Shown: one piece after another, positions 45,563 to 53,190 of the stretch
How the letters are laid out: each line of letters opens with the position of its first letter
Position numbering within the stretch: the first letter of the stretch is position 1
Source: Phycisphaerales bacterium
GTDB taxonomy: Bacteria; Planctomycetota; Phycisphaerae; UBA1845; Fen-1342
NCBI GenBank assembly: GCA_022839625.1
Contig: JALHJL010000009.1
Coordinates: 29,126 to 93,125 of the forward strand
Length of the DNA stretch: 64,000 nt
Reading direction: 5' to 3'
Made by a program: the position numbers and the translations under genes
The notes under the pieces: model-generated
What the model was told of the DNA's origin: nothing
The model's input: the letters and a program-made list of their open reading frames with translations, nothing else
Database searches by the model: none

Positions 45563-46081
45563 ATGGCGATCGAGTTCCACTGCGACCACTGCGGGCACCT
45601 GGTACGCACGTCGAACGACAACGCGGGAAAACGCGGCAAGTGCCCGCATTGCCACTTGAGCGTTTACATCCCTACGCCGAGCGAGGAGCTGGAGCCGCTG
45701 CGGCTGGCACCCGTCGACGCGGCGGAGGAGGAGGCACGGCGGCGAGAACTGGAGGAGAGCCGTGCCGTGGCCCGTCGCCTCCGGGAGGAGCAGGAGGCAC
45801 CGCCGCCGATGGAAGTGAGCGAGGAGCCGCTGGCGGAGCCGCTGGGAGATGCCCGGCTGCCGAGCGATATGGAGACCCTCGTCACGGAGTACGCGCTGTG
45901 CATGGCGGACGGCCGGCTGAGCGAGGCGGAAGACCTGGCGGTTCAGATCCGCATGGACTTGCAGCACGCCGACGAGTACATGCAGCGGATTACGATGGAT
46001 GAGCTGCCGCCGGCGCGGCTGGCGCATATCCCGCGGGCGCTGCTGCTGGGGTTCCTGAAGCAGTTGCACAAGCCAGGATAG
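45563..46081 (+). CDS. Small zinc-ribbon protein, function unknown
   Basis: A 172-residue protein starting at ATG 45563 (GAGGA upstream). The N-terminal 40 residues form a zinc ribbon (CDHCGHLV and CPHCHLSVY), the kind often at the N-terminus of planctomycete proteins. A Glu/Arg-rich coiled segment (about 50-90) and a helical C-terminus (YALCMADGRLSEAEDLAVQI) follow. There is no membrane segment. The role is not recognised. Confidence 0.7.
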   Translation: MAIEFHCDHCGHLVRTSNDNAGKRGKCPHCHLSVYIPTPSEELEPLRLAPVDAAEEEARRRELEESRAVARRLREEQEAPPPMEVSEEPLAEPLGDARLPSDMETLVTEYALCMADGRLSEAEDLAVQIRMDLQHADEYMQRITMDELPPARLAHIPRALLLGFLKQLHKPG

Positions 46082-46113
46082 TCTGCGACGCCGGACCGGC
46101 GTGTCCGGCGCGA

Positions 46114-47829
46114 TTGGGAGGTCGCCGGCTGAGTGCCCATTTCACCGCGGTCGACTGGGGCGTTCTCGCGGCGTACCTCGTTTTCACGACGGTGCTGGGG
46201 GCCAGGCTGGCGGGCAAGCAGGCGACGATCCGCGACTTCTTTCTGGGCGGACGCAAGCTGCCGTGGCCGGCGGTCAGCGGTTCCATCATCGCTACCGAAA
46301 TCAGCGCGGTCACGCTGATCAGCGTTCCGGCCATCGTATACGGGCGCGGGGGTGACCTGACGTACCTGCAACTGGGTCTCGGGGCGATTCTCGCGCGCGT
46401 CATCGTGGGCGTATGGTTTGTGCGGGCCTTCTACGAACGTGAGATCTACAGCCCGTACGACTACGTCGGCGACCGGTTGGGGCCGCCCGCGCGGACTGTG
46501 GCAACCTGGCTCTTCGTGCTGGGCGCGGTGCTGGGGCAGAGCGTGCGCGTACTCCTCACCGCGCTGATTCTCCAGCTCATCAGCGGCATTCCGGTCAGTA
46601 CTTCGATCTGGATCATCGGTGCCTTCGCGGCGGCGTGGACCTTGCTCGGCGGCATCACGACGGTCATCTGGACGGACGTGATGCAGTTCTTCGTTTTCCT
46701 GATCGCCATGTTCGCCGGCCTGGCGTTCGTGCTCATCGATCTGCCCGGCGGGTGGGGGGAGCTGTGGAGCACGGCGGCGGAGGCTGGAAAGCTGCGGCTG
46801 TGGGACGTGCGGCCCGATCCGAAGATTGCGTTCACGCTGTGGGCGGCCCTGCTGGGCAACACGATCATGTGCCTCGGCGCCTATGGCACGGACCAGATGA
46901 TGGCCCAGCGGATGTTCTGCTGCCGCGGCCGCCGCCAGGCGGGGTACGCGATCATCACCAGCAGCGTCGCGCAGCTCATCGCGGTGCTGGCGGCCTTCGT
47001 GGGCCTGGGCCTTTTCGCGTTCTACCAGCGGCCGGAGAACGCCCTCGGCGAGGAAGCGCTGCGGCTTGTCGCGGCCAACAAGGACAACATCTTCCCCCTC
47101 TTCATCCTCGACCGGATGCCGGTCGGCATGACGGGGCTCATCATCGCCGGCATCTTCGCGGCGGCGATCTCCAGCCTAGATTCGGCCCTGGCGGCGTTGT
47201 CGCAAACCGTCGTGTCCGGCGTGTATCGGCCGTGGCGCGAACGCCGTGCGGATTCTGTGATAGGCGAATCAGCCGCGTCCGAGCGGCATTACCTGCGGGT
47301 GTCCAAGGTTCTGGTCGTGGTCTGGGCGCTGGTGCTGGCGGGGATGGCCCAGGTCAGCCGGCTGGCACTGGACCGCTATGGCGACATCCTTAACCTCGCC
47401 CTGGCAATGGCAACGTACACGTGGGGGGCGTTGCTGGCGGCGTTCATGCTCGCGCTGCTGCGGCTGAAAGTTGACCATCGCGGCGTCTTGTGGGCCGCAC
47501 CGCTGTCTGTACTGACCGTGTTCGCGATCACGTGGCATCAGCCGTGGGCACAAGCGACAACGGCCGCGCTGGCGGGGCTGATCGTCGTGGCGTGGCTGGC
47601 CCGGCCACGCTCGCGGGCGATGCCGGATACGGCTCTGGTGGTCGTTGCCGGCGGGCTGGCGGTGTTCCTGTGCTCGTTCAACTACCTGTCCGACGGCGAA
47701 ATCCGCTACCTCAGCGTAGCCTGGCCGTGGAACGTCCCGATCGGATTCGTTGTGGCGTTTGCCCTCGGCTACCTGCTCGGCCGCCGGCCTGCCCGTACCA
47801 TCCCGGGCGAGCCGTGCCACTGCTCTTGA
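46114..47829 (+). CDS. Sodium:solute symporter family protein
   Basis: A roughly 570-residue membrane protein of the SSS family with about 13-14 helices. Landmarks are DFFLGGRKLPWPAVSGSIIATEISAVTLIS, AAWTLLGGITTVIWTDVMQF, GTDQMMAQRMFCCR and the sodium-site helix FAAAISSLDSALAALS. Substrate could be a sugar, amino acid or organic acid. The start is unclear: TTG 46114, or CTG 46129, which has a perfect GGGAGG 7 bases upstream. The last six codons and the stop (EPCHCS) lie in the first copy of a 78-bp interspersed repeat. Confidence 0.88.
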   Translation: MGGRRLSAHFTAVDWGVLAAYLVFTTVLGARLAGKQATIRDFFLGGRKLPWPAVSGSIIATEISAVTLISVPAIVYGRGGDLTYLQLGLGAILARVIVGVWFVRAFYEREIYSPYDYVGDRLGPPARTVATWLFVLGAVLGQSVRVLLTALILQLISGIPVSTSIWIIGAFAAAWTLLGGITTVIWTDVMQFFVFLIAMFAGLAFVLIDLPGGWGELWSTAAEAGKLRLWDVRPDPKIAFTLWAALLGNTIMCLGAYGTDQMMAQRMFCCRGRRQAGYAIITSSVAQLIAVLAAFVGLGLFAFYQRPENALGEEALRLVAANKDNIFPLFILDRMPVGMTGLIIAGIFAAAISSLDSALAALSQTVVSGVYRPWRERRADSVIGESAASERHYLRVSKVLVVVWALVLAGMAQVSRLALDRYGDILNLALAMATYTWGALLAAFMLALLRLKVDHRGVLWAAPLSVLTVFAITWHQPWAQATTAALAGLIVVAWLARPRSRAMPDTALVVVAGGLAVFLCSFNYLSDGEIRYLSVAWPWNVPIGFVVAFALGYLLGRRPARTIPGEPCHCS

Positions 47830-47886
47830 GCAGCGCTCCCTGGGCCCCGCGCTGGCGCTTGGGGCTCGGACGGCGGGCGGGGCGCC
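47809..47886 (+). repeat. 78-bp interspersed repeat, copy A
   Basis: This copy matches 48171-48248 at 72 of 78 bases. It contains an imperfect hairpin (CACTGC...GCAGCG) and the 25-base module GGCCCCGCGC...GGGGCTC (47843-47867). Its first bases are the final codons and stop of the symporter gene. A third, shorter piece of the same family runs from about 47889 to 47916. Confidence 0.85.
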
Positions 47887-48042
47887 GGGTGCCACTGGTC
47901 TTGAGCGGTGCTCGCCGAATCGCCGGATGGACCGCGACGACATGATCGCCGGCAGGTTTCGGCTGCCGTGCGGCCTCCCCCTGCCCTACGTGCTTGGCGT
48001 GCCTGAAACACGGGCGGACAAGCCGCCTACCGCCTTCTCCCT

Positions 48043-48136
48043 CAGTAGGGCAAAGCTCTGCTTTGCCTCGTCAGGAACGGGCAGGCAACTGTCCGCCCTC
48101 CTTTCCCGCAGTAGGGCAAAGCTCTGCTTTGCCTCG
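48043..48136 (+). repeat. 66-bp-period tandem repeat with internal hairpins
   Basis: A 28-base sequence (CAGTAGGGCAAAGCTCTG and ten more bases) occurs identically at 48043-48070 and 48109-48136. Each copy contains the perfect hairpin GGCAAAGC-TCT-GCTTTGCC. The 38 bases between copies are not repeated in the window. Confidence 0.85.
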
Positions 48137-48170
48137 CCCGCCGCGGGCGGGGCTGCCCATCCCCCCGGCC

Positions 48171-48248
48171 GAGCCGTGCCACTGCCCTTGAGCAGTGCTC
48201 GCTGGGCCCCGCGCTGGCGCTTGGGGCTCGGAGGGCGGACGGGACGCC
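48171..48248 (+). repeat. 78-bp interspersed repeat, copy B
   Basis: Second copy of the element at 47809, here with a perfect CACTGC/GCAGTG stem. It ends 14 bases before the stop codon of the convergent RCC1/dockerin gene. Confidence 0.85.
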
Positions 48249-48262
48249 CACCCCACCCACCG

Positions 48263-48778
48263 TTACCCGCCGGCCAGCAACTGGACGAACGGGTTGATGT
48301 CGCCGAAGTTCACCAGGCTGTCCCCATTGATGTCGCCATTGAGCAGCGGGCTTCCCGGGTACACCCCTTGCCAGGCGACCGGATCGGCCAGTATCAGCAC
48401 GAACGGGTTGATGTCGCCGAAGTTCACGTGTCCGTCGCAGTTCAGGTCGCCGGTGTAGGCCTTGAGGCCCAGACTGTGGCACCCACCCCCTGCGACCGCC
48501 ACGAAGCCATCGTTTGGCGGAGGCACGTTGCATTGGCCGTAGTCGTTCCATCCCCACGCCACGATCGAGCCGTCGGACTTCAGGCCTAGATTGTGGTGCA
48601 TCCCCCTCGCGACCGTCACGAAGCCCGTGTTCGGCGACGGGACGTTGCATTGGCCGTAGTCGTTGCGTCCCCACGCAACGATTGCCCCATCCTCCGCCGC
48701 TGCGACTTGCGCGCCGAGCGAAACTGCCAGCACGCCGACGCTCAAACCAAATCCGATCGTCCGTGTCCTGCCGCTCAT
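48263..48778 (-). CDS. Small exported RCC1-like protein with dockerin-like tail
   Basis: A 171-residue secreted protein. ATG 48778 has GGGAGG 6 bases upstream. After the signal peptide (GFGLSVGVLAVSLGAQVAAAE) come two 39-residue RCC1-type units containing AWGRNDYGQCNVPSPN and AWGWNDYGQCNVPPPN. The tail has two calcium-loop motifs: GDLNCDGHVNFGDINPFV and NGDINGDSLVNFGDINPF. RCC1 units normally form seven-bladed propellers, so two are too few for a closed propeller. It is clearly a short relative of the 1285-residue protein at 59914. Confidence 0.82.
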   Translation of the reverse strand: MSGRTRTIGFGLSVGVLAVSLGAQVAAAEDGAIVAWGRNDYGQCNVPSPNTGFVTVARGMHHNLGLKSDGSIVAWGWNDYGQCNVPPPNDGFVAVAGGGCHSLGLKAYTGDLNCDGHVNFGDINPFVLILADPVAWQGVYPGSPLLNGDINGDSLVNFGDINPFVQLLAGG

Positions 48779-49193
48779 TCGAGTACCTCCCAACGTCTAT
48801 CCAACCCGCCAGTCCGCCGTCTTCGCCAACCGCCGCCGCGCGGGTCGCCGTTGACCGCCAGCCTCCATTGTAGCCGAACGTACCCCTGCAACGCGCTTGT
48901 GGCTTCTTTTCGACCGTTGGACTGGGCGAACAGTGCCGATACAGCGTAGCGATGCCTGCTCGCGCAGCCGGCAGGTTCCGGCCGCGGAGCGGCTTGCACG
49001 AGGCCTACGGGCTGCGGCCCCCAGCGGCGCCGGGCCCCTATCCGAACCGCGGCCGTGAAGTGGGGCGGGCGGCCCTGCCCGCCCTGGCAGGCACTGAGGC
49101 CTGCCCCACCTTCGTCGAAGCGTCCAGGGCACGCGAGGCATAGCGGAACCTGCCGCAAGCTTATCTCCGCTGGCGGCTCGGACGGGCCTCAGC
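48779..49193. other. Intergenic region with nested inverted repeats
   Basis: No gene is supported. An 11-base inverted repeat (GGCAGGTTCCG at 48970-48980, complement at 49144-49154) encloses a second one (GTGGGGC at 49060-49066, GCCCCAC at 49103-49109). The arrangement resembles a small non-autonomous repeat unit, but no other full copy is in the window. Confidence 0.5.
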
Positions 49194-50318
49194 CTACAAC
49201 ACCGATCGCAGCGCCGCGCGCATCTCCGCCACGAAGCGGTCCTTGCCGAACCGCCGTGCGTGGGAGTGCATGGCACGCGCGTCGAAGCGAGTCTGCTCGC
49301 ACCGCCGCAGCGCCTCGACGAGGCACGCCGCGGTTTGCCGCTCGAACCAGACGCCGGTTTGGCCGTCGATGACCGTCTCGGTCGCACCGCCGACCGCGTA
49401 CGCGATCACCGGGCATCCGTGGGCCATCGCCTCGACCGGGACGATGCCGAAATCCTCTTCGCCGGGGAAGAGCAGGGCCGCGGCGCGGCCGTAGTGGTCG
49501 TTGATCACGGCGGCATCCTGCCAGCCCAGCCAGCGGACATCCGGGCCGCTGGCCGGCTGGAGGCGCGACACGTCCGGCCCGTCTCCAATCACGACGAGCC
49601 GGCGGCGCAACTGGCGGCATGCGTCCAAGGCGAGGTCGAGCCGCTTGTAGGGGGTGTGGTAGCCGACGCAAAGGTAGAAATCCTCGCGCGGGCCGGCTGA
49701 CGGCGTGGGGGGGATGTCAACCGGGGGGTGCACGACGACGGCGTCGCGGCCGTAGTGGCGCCGAATCCGGTCGGCGACATGCCGCGAGTTCGCGACGAAG
49801 AAGTCCACGCGCTGGGCCGCTCGCAGGTCGGCGGCCCGGATACGGCGACAAAGCGGGTTCCAGAGCGGGCGGAGCGGCCGCGGTAACGTCCGGCGGTACT
49901 CGTCGCTGAGATCCCACACGTAGCGCATCGGCGAATGGCAATAGCACACGACCTTGCTGCGCGGGTGCGGCGTCATGGCCTTGGCGATGGCCGCATCGGA
50001 GCACACGACGAGGTCCGTCGGCGGCAACTTCATCCGCCCGGCAGCCCAGGGCAGTAGGGGGAGCAGCTTTGGGTAGTGACGGGTGGCGCCGGGCAGTCGC
50101 TGGAGGGCGGACGTGTGAATGGCGCGGCTCGCAAGCGGTGAGCCCGCCAGGCCCGCGGGGTCGTGGACCAAGGTGTAGATGGGGGCGTCTGGCACAAGCT
50201 CCGCGACGGCTTCGAGTACCTTCTCGCCGCCGCGCACGCGGACCAGCCAGTGGTGCGTAAGGACAGCGGAGCAGGTGAGCGGGGCTACGGTCGCAGGCGG
50301 CGGGACTGTAGTAAGCAT
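49194..50318 (-). CDS. GT4-family glycosyltransferase
   Basis: A 374-residue GT-B glycosyltransferase. The N-terminal half has VLTHHWLVRVRGGEKVLEAV and CYCHSPMRYVWDL. The donor-binding C-terminal half has FYLCVGYHTPYKRLDLAL, LVVIGDGPD and the E-x7-E motif region LFPGEEDFGIVPVEAMAHGCPV. It probably uses a nucleotide-activated mannose-like sugar in cell-surface polysaccharide synthesis. ATG 50318 begins the family similarity; a much longer open frame extends upstream but is the antisense of the neighbouring lipoprotein gene. Confidence 0.9.
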   Translation of the reverse strand: MLTTVPPPATVAPLTCSAVLTHHWLVRVRGGEKVLEAVAELVPDAPIYTLVHDPAGLAGSPLASRAIHTSALQRLPGATRHYPKLLPLLPWAAGRMKLPPTDLVVCSDAAIAKAMTPHPRSKVVCYCHSPMRYVWDLSDEYRRTLPRPLRPLWNPLCRRIRAADLRAAQRVDFFVANSRHVADRIRRHYGRDAVVVHPPVDIPPTPSAGPREDFYLCVGYHTPYKRLDLALDACRQLRRRLVVIGDGPDVSRLQPASGPDVRWLGWQDAAVINDHYGRAAALLFPGEEDFGIVPVEAMAHGCPVIAYAVGGATETVIDGQTGVWFERQTAACLVEALRRCEQTRFDARAMHSHARRFGKDRFVAEMRAALRSVL

Positions 50319-50370
50319 TCTCGCAGCGCATGCTAACTGCGCAGTGGGTATGGTGCGATAGGGCGTTGCG

Positions 50371-50400
50371 TTGGCCGGTTTCGGCGGCCTGGGATAGACT
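50371..50400 (+). promoter_or_regulatory. Possible promoter of the lipoprotein-nth operon
   Basis: TTGGCC (50371-50376) and TAGACT (50395-50400) are 18 bases apart, about 50 bases before the GTG start at 50451. The same TAGACT word precedes the esterase gene at 8621. Confidence 0.45.
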
Positions 50401-50450
50401 GGCAGCGCGCGGCGCGTTGACCGCGCTCCGATCGTGGCGCGAGGTCTCAC

Positions 50451-51272
50451 GTGTGCGGAAGGCAACTCAGACGACTGCTGGTTGTGACCGCCGCCGCCGT
50501 TGCCGCATGGCTTGGGTGCGGCACGAAGGCCCCGCCGGCGACGCAGCCGGTCGCGGGCGCCTCCGGGCCGAAACTCATCGCAGCGGAGTCGGCGAGCTGG
50601 TCGCGCGAGGAGGCGTGCATCCGTCTCGCCGATGCCCGGCTGGGCGTCAGTGCGGCGGTGCGGCTGGTGCGCCTGGCCGGCGTCGCGTCGCTCTGCGTGC
50701 CGGAGGAACTTACGGACGCGCACGTGGGCCGGCTGCGGCTGGCGGCGCTGGGGGCCGAGCGCTGGGTGCTTGGGTTGGCCGAACGGAACGACGATCGGCG
50801 ACTGCGCGCTCCGGTGCTCATTCGGGCGACCGGCGAGGTGGTGCAGCCGCTCGATGGGATCGAGGAGGAACTGGCGGTGCTGCACGTATCGCGCGACGCC
50901 GATGTGTTCCCGCACGTAGTCACACTGCCACAGCGCGTGTTGCTGGTGACCGACGGCGAACTGATCGTCGCGATCGCACTGGAAACCTGCGAGCACGTGC
51001 GATTCGACCTGCGGGAGCAGCGCGGTTTCGGCTACGTGGCGCTGGTATTGACGGCGGCCGGCGAAACCGAGGTAGCCCGCTATCGCTGGGACCCGTATGA
51101 GCTCGCGTTCATGGGGCCGGCGTGCGACAAGCTGCCGGACCCGCCGGACGGCAAGTTCCAGATCAACTTGGAGGCAAGCCAGCGGCTCGAACCGGTGGGC
51201 GGCGAGATTCCCGCGCCCACTCCGGACGAGGAGATACCGGTGCCGGCCGCGCCAGAGGATGAGTGGGCATGA
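50451..51272 (+). CDS. Lipoprotein of unknown function
   Basis: A 273-residue predicted lipoprotein from GTG 50451. The signal ends AAVAAWLGC, making Cys23 the lipidated residue. The mature domain is mixed alpha/beta (EEACIRLADARLGVSAAVRL, VLHVSRDADVFPHVVTLP) with a Pro/Glu-rich tail. I recognise no family. Its stop overlaps the nth start as ATGA, so the three genes lipoprotein-nth-BNR lipoprotein form a tight operon. Confidence 0.72.
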   Translation: MCGRQLRRLLVVTAAAVAAWLGCGTKAPPATQPVAGASGPKLIAAESASWSREEACIRLADARLGVSAAVRLVRLAGVASLCVPEELTDAHVGRLRLAALGAERWVLGLAERNDDRRLRAPVLIRATGEVVQPLDGIEEELAVLHVSRDADVFPHVVTLPQRVLLVTDGELIVAIALETCEHVRFDLREQRGFGYVALVLTAAGETEVARYRWDPYELAFMGPACDKLPDPPDGKFQINLEASQRLEPVGGEIPAPTPDEEIPVPAAPEDEWA

Positions 51273-52060
51273 AGAAAGCGACGAAGCGACGGAGCAACGG
51301 AGCGGCAAAGGGACGGACATCCAAACGGAGCCCCGAGCGCAAGCGACGGGCCAATCAGAGCCCCGAGCGCAAGCGACGGGCCGGCGCACCGCGCGCTGCC
51401 GAGACCGACTCGGCCCGGCGAGCCCGGGCAGCGCGCATTCTGGCCAGCTTGCGGGTGGCCTATCCCGGCGCAACCTGCGCGCTCCGCCACGGCAGTGCTT
51501 TACAACTGCTGGTCGCGACCATCCTCTCTGCCCAGTGTACGGACGAACGCGTCAACAGGGTCACGCCGGACCTGTTTCGCCGATACCCGGACGCGGCGGC
51601 GCTGGCGGCGGCGGAGCCGGCGGACTTGGAGGCGGCGATTCGCTCGACGGGGTTCTTCAGGAACAAGGCCAAGAGCTTGCTGGGCATGGCCCGCCTGTTA
51701 TGCGCGGAGTTCGGCGGGCAAGTGCCCGAGACGATGGAGGGACTGCTGCGATTGCCCGGCGTGGCGCGGAAGACGGCGAATTGCGTGCTGGGGACATGGC
51801 ACGGCAAGAACGTCGGCATCGTGGTGGATACGCACGTCGGACGGCTGGCGGTGCGACTGGGGCTGACGACTTCCGCACGCGATAGCAAGGACGCCGAGAA
51901 GATCGAGCGCGACCTGATGGAGCTGTTCCCGCAGGAGTGGTGGACGTACCTGGCCCATGCGCTCATTTGGCACGGGCGCGAGGTATGTACGGCCCGCAAG
52001 CCGCAATGCGAGCGCTGTCCGCTGAGCCTGGATTGCCCGTCGGCGGGGAAGTGCGGATGA
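51269..52060 (+). CDS. nth: Endonuclease III with repeat-derived N-terminal extension
   Basis: Nth removes oxidised pyrimidines from DNA and nicks the abasic site. The catalytic core (about 50-263) has the helix-hairpin-helix LPGVARKTANCVLG with Lys168, Asp187 in VVDTHVGRL, and the 4Fe-4S ligands Cys240, 247, 250 and 256 in the normal C-x6-C-x2-C-x5-C spacing. The first 48 residues are unusual: very basic, containing SPERKRRA twice. They are encoded by 8-bp and 30-bp repeats of families also seen in intergenic DNA. ATG 51269 overlaps the upstream stop. Confidence 0.93.
   Translation: MKKATKRRSNGAAKGRTSKRSPERKRRANQSPERKRRAGAPRAAETDSARRARAARILASLRVAYPGATCALRHGSALQLLVATILSAQCTDERVNRVTPDLFRRYPDAAALAAAEPADLEAAIRSTGFFRNKAKSLLGMARLLCAEFGGQVPETMEGLLRLPGVARKTANCVLGTWHGKNVGIVVDTHVGRLAVRLGLTTSARDSKDAEKIERDLMELFPQEWWTYLAHALIWHGREVCTARKPQCERCPLSLDCPSAGKCG
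51278..51309 (+). repeat. 8-bp minisatellite inside nth
   Basis: Four octamers (GCGACGAA, GCGACGGA, GCAACGGA, GCGGCAAA) encode part of the basic N-terminus of Nth. The same octamer family forms the minisatellite at 63777. Confidence 0.7.
51328..51382 (+). repeat. Two 25-bp repeats, 30-bp period, inside nth
   Basis: An identical 25-base word (GAGCCCCGAGCGCAAGCG plus seven bases) occurs at 51328-51352 and 51358-51382. Its reverse complement matches the module at 47843-47867 and 48205-48229 at 21 of 25 positions, so coding and non-coding copies belong to one family. Confidence 0.8.
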
Positions 52061-53190
52061 CACGGATCTGCCTTCTTGTTGCGGGCGCGACCATCCTGCT
52101 GGTCGCCGCCGGGTGTCAGCCGTGGATTGTGAACGCCGCTCTCGCGCCGGTCGATCGAACCGGCTACGAGGTGGAGGACTTGCCGGTAGTGATCACCGCG
52201 TCCTTCGCGCGCGGCGACGATGTATACCTTGGCCTGGAGAGCGGCGAGCTGAAGCGGGCCAGCGATGCTCGGTTCTGGGAGCCGTGGGAAGACCTGGGTC
52301 GTCCGATCGACGGGGGGCCGCGGCTGGTGTTCGCGTCGCGCACGGGGACGCTCTTTGTTTCCGCGGATCGGCGGCCGGTGTATCGGTCCGACGACGCGGG
52401 CCGGACGTGGGAGGTGTGCCTGGCGGTGCCGGTCTGGCGCATGGAGGAGGACGACGAAGGCAGCCTCTATGCCGGGAACTACACCAAGGACGATGAGCAC
52501 TTCGCGACGCTGTACCAGAGCACGGATGACGGTGCGACTTGGGCGGCGATCTTCGAGGAACCGGCCGCCCACCACATCCATACGGTGCGCTGGGACGAGC
52601 GTGGTCAACGTCTGTATATCGCCTTTGGCGATGGACCGGGATCGGGACGTGCCTGTTCCGACGACCGCGGGGCGTCCTTCGTGCGGATTCCCAGTGGTCG
52701 GCAAGAAGTGTGCACGGACGTGGCGTTCAGCCGGGACTACGTTTTCTGGTGTACCGATACGGGAACGGGCCGCATCCTGCGCGTGGCCCGTGCGACCGGC
52801 GCGGTGCAGGTCATCACGGGCTGGTCGCAGTTCGTGTGGTTCGGCGTAGCCGAAGACGAGCAGGTGTTTCTGGGCACCGTGGCTTCGCACAAGCCGGGTG
52901 GCGAGCGCGCGGCGCTGTGGGCGTCGCACGACCAGGGCGCAAGCTGGCAGAAGCTGAGCGAAACGGCCTGGTCCACCGGGCCGTATTCGCAGGGCTTCTT
53001 CGGCGAGTCGCGCCGGCTCAGCGCGGGCGGCTGGCTGTACTGCACCGGCGGCGATGAGAACGGCCCCCGATCGTACCGCGTCCGTCGCCTACGGCGGCGA
53101 TCCGCCCGGCGCGACGCGCCCCGTACTGTGGGTGGAGCGCGCTACATGCGCAGCAGCACGAGCGCCGTCCGGGCCGGAATGTACACCTGA
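52057..53190 (+). CDS. BNR/Asp-box repeat lipoprotein
   Basis: A 377-residue predicted lipoprotein (lipobox ILLVAAGC). The mature part has four or more Asp-box repeats of the S-x-D-x-G-x-x-W type: YRSDDAGRTWEV, YQSTDDGATWAAI, CSDDRGASFVRI and WASHDQGASWQKL. This points to a sialidase-like beta-propeller on the cell surface. Catalytic sialidase residues were not identified, so it is probably a binding or structural propeller. ATG overlaps the nth stop. Its last 49 bases overlap the 3' end of glgB on the other strand, and the C-terminal 40 residues are Arg-rich and of doubtful family origin. Confidence 0.78.
   Translation: MTRICLLVAGATILLVAAGCQPWIVNAALAPVDRTGYEVEDLPVVITASFARGDDVYLGLESGELKRASDARFWEPWEDLGRPIDGGPRLVFASRTGTLFVSADRRPVYRSDDAGRTWEVCLAVPVWRMEEDDEGSLYAGNYTKDDEHFATLYQSTDDGATWAAIFEEPAAHHIHTVRWDERGQRLYIAFGDGPGSGRACSDDRGASFVRIPSGRQEVCTDVAFSRDYVFWCTDTGTGRILRVARATGAVQVITGWSQFVWFGVAEDEQVFLGTVASHKPGGERAALWASHDQGASWQKLSETAWSTGPYSQGFFGESRRLSAGGWLYCTGGDENGPRSYRVRRLRRRSARRDAPRTVGGARYMRSSTSAVRAGMYT

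Larger units (their letters stand above)
47887..48262. other. Repeat-filled intergenic region
   Basis: No gene is supported between the symporter and the convergent RCC1/dockerin gene. The region is largely made of the 78-bp and 66-bp repeat families. An open frame on the plus strand reads through these repeats with the recurring peptide SRAKLCFAS, but I take this as a by-product of the repeat. Confidence 0.65.

Noticed and set aside
48952..49143. Short plus-strand protein
   Set aside because: It is contained in nested inverted repeats and has no ribosome site or family features.
50319..51473. Upstream extension of the GT4 frame
   Set aside because: It is antisense of the lipoprotein gene at 50451 and the start of nth; GT4 similarity begins after ATG 50318.
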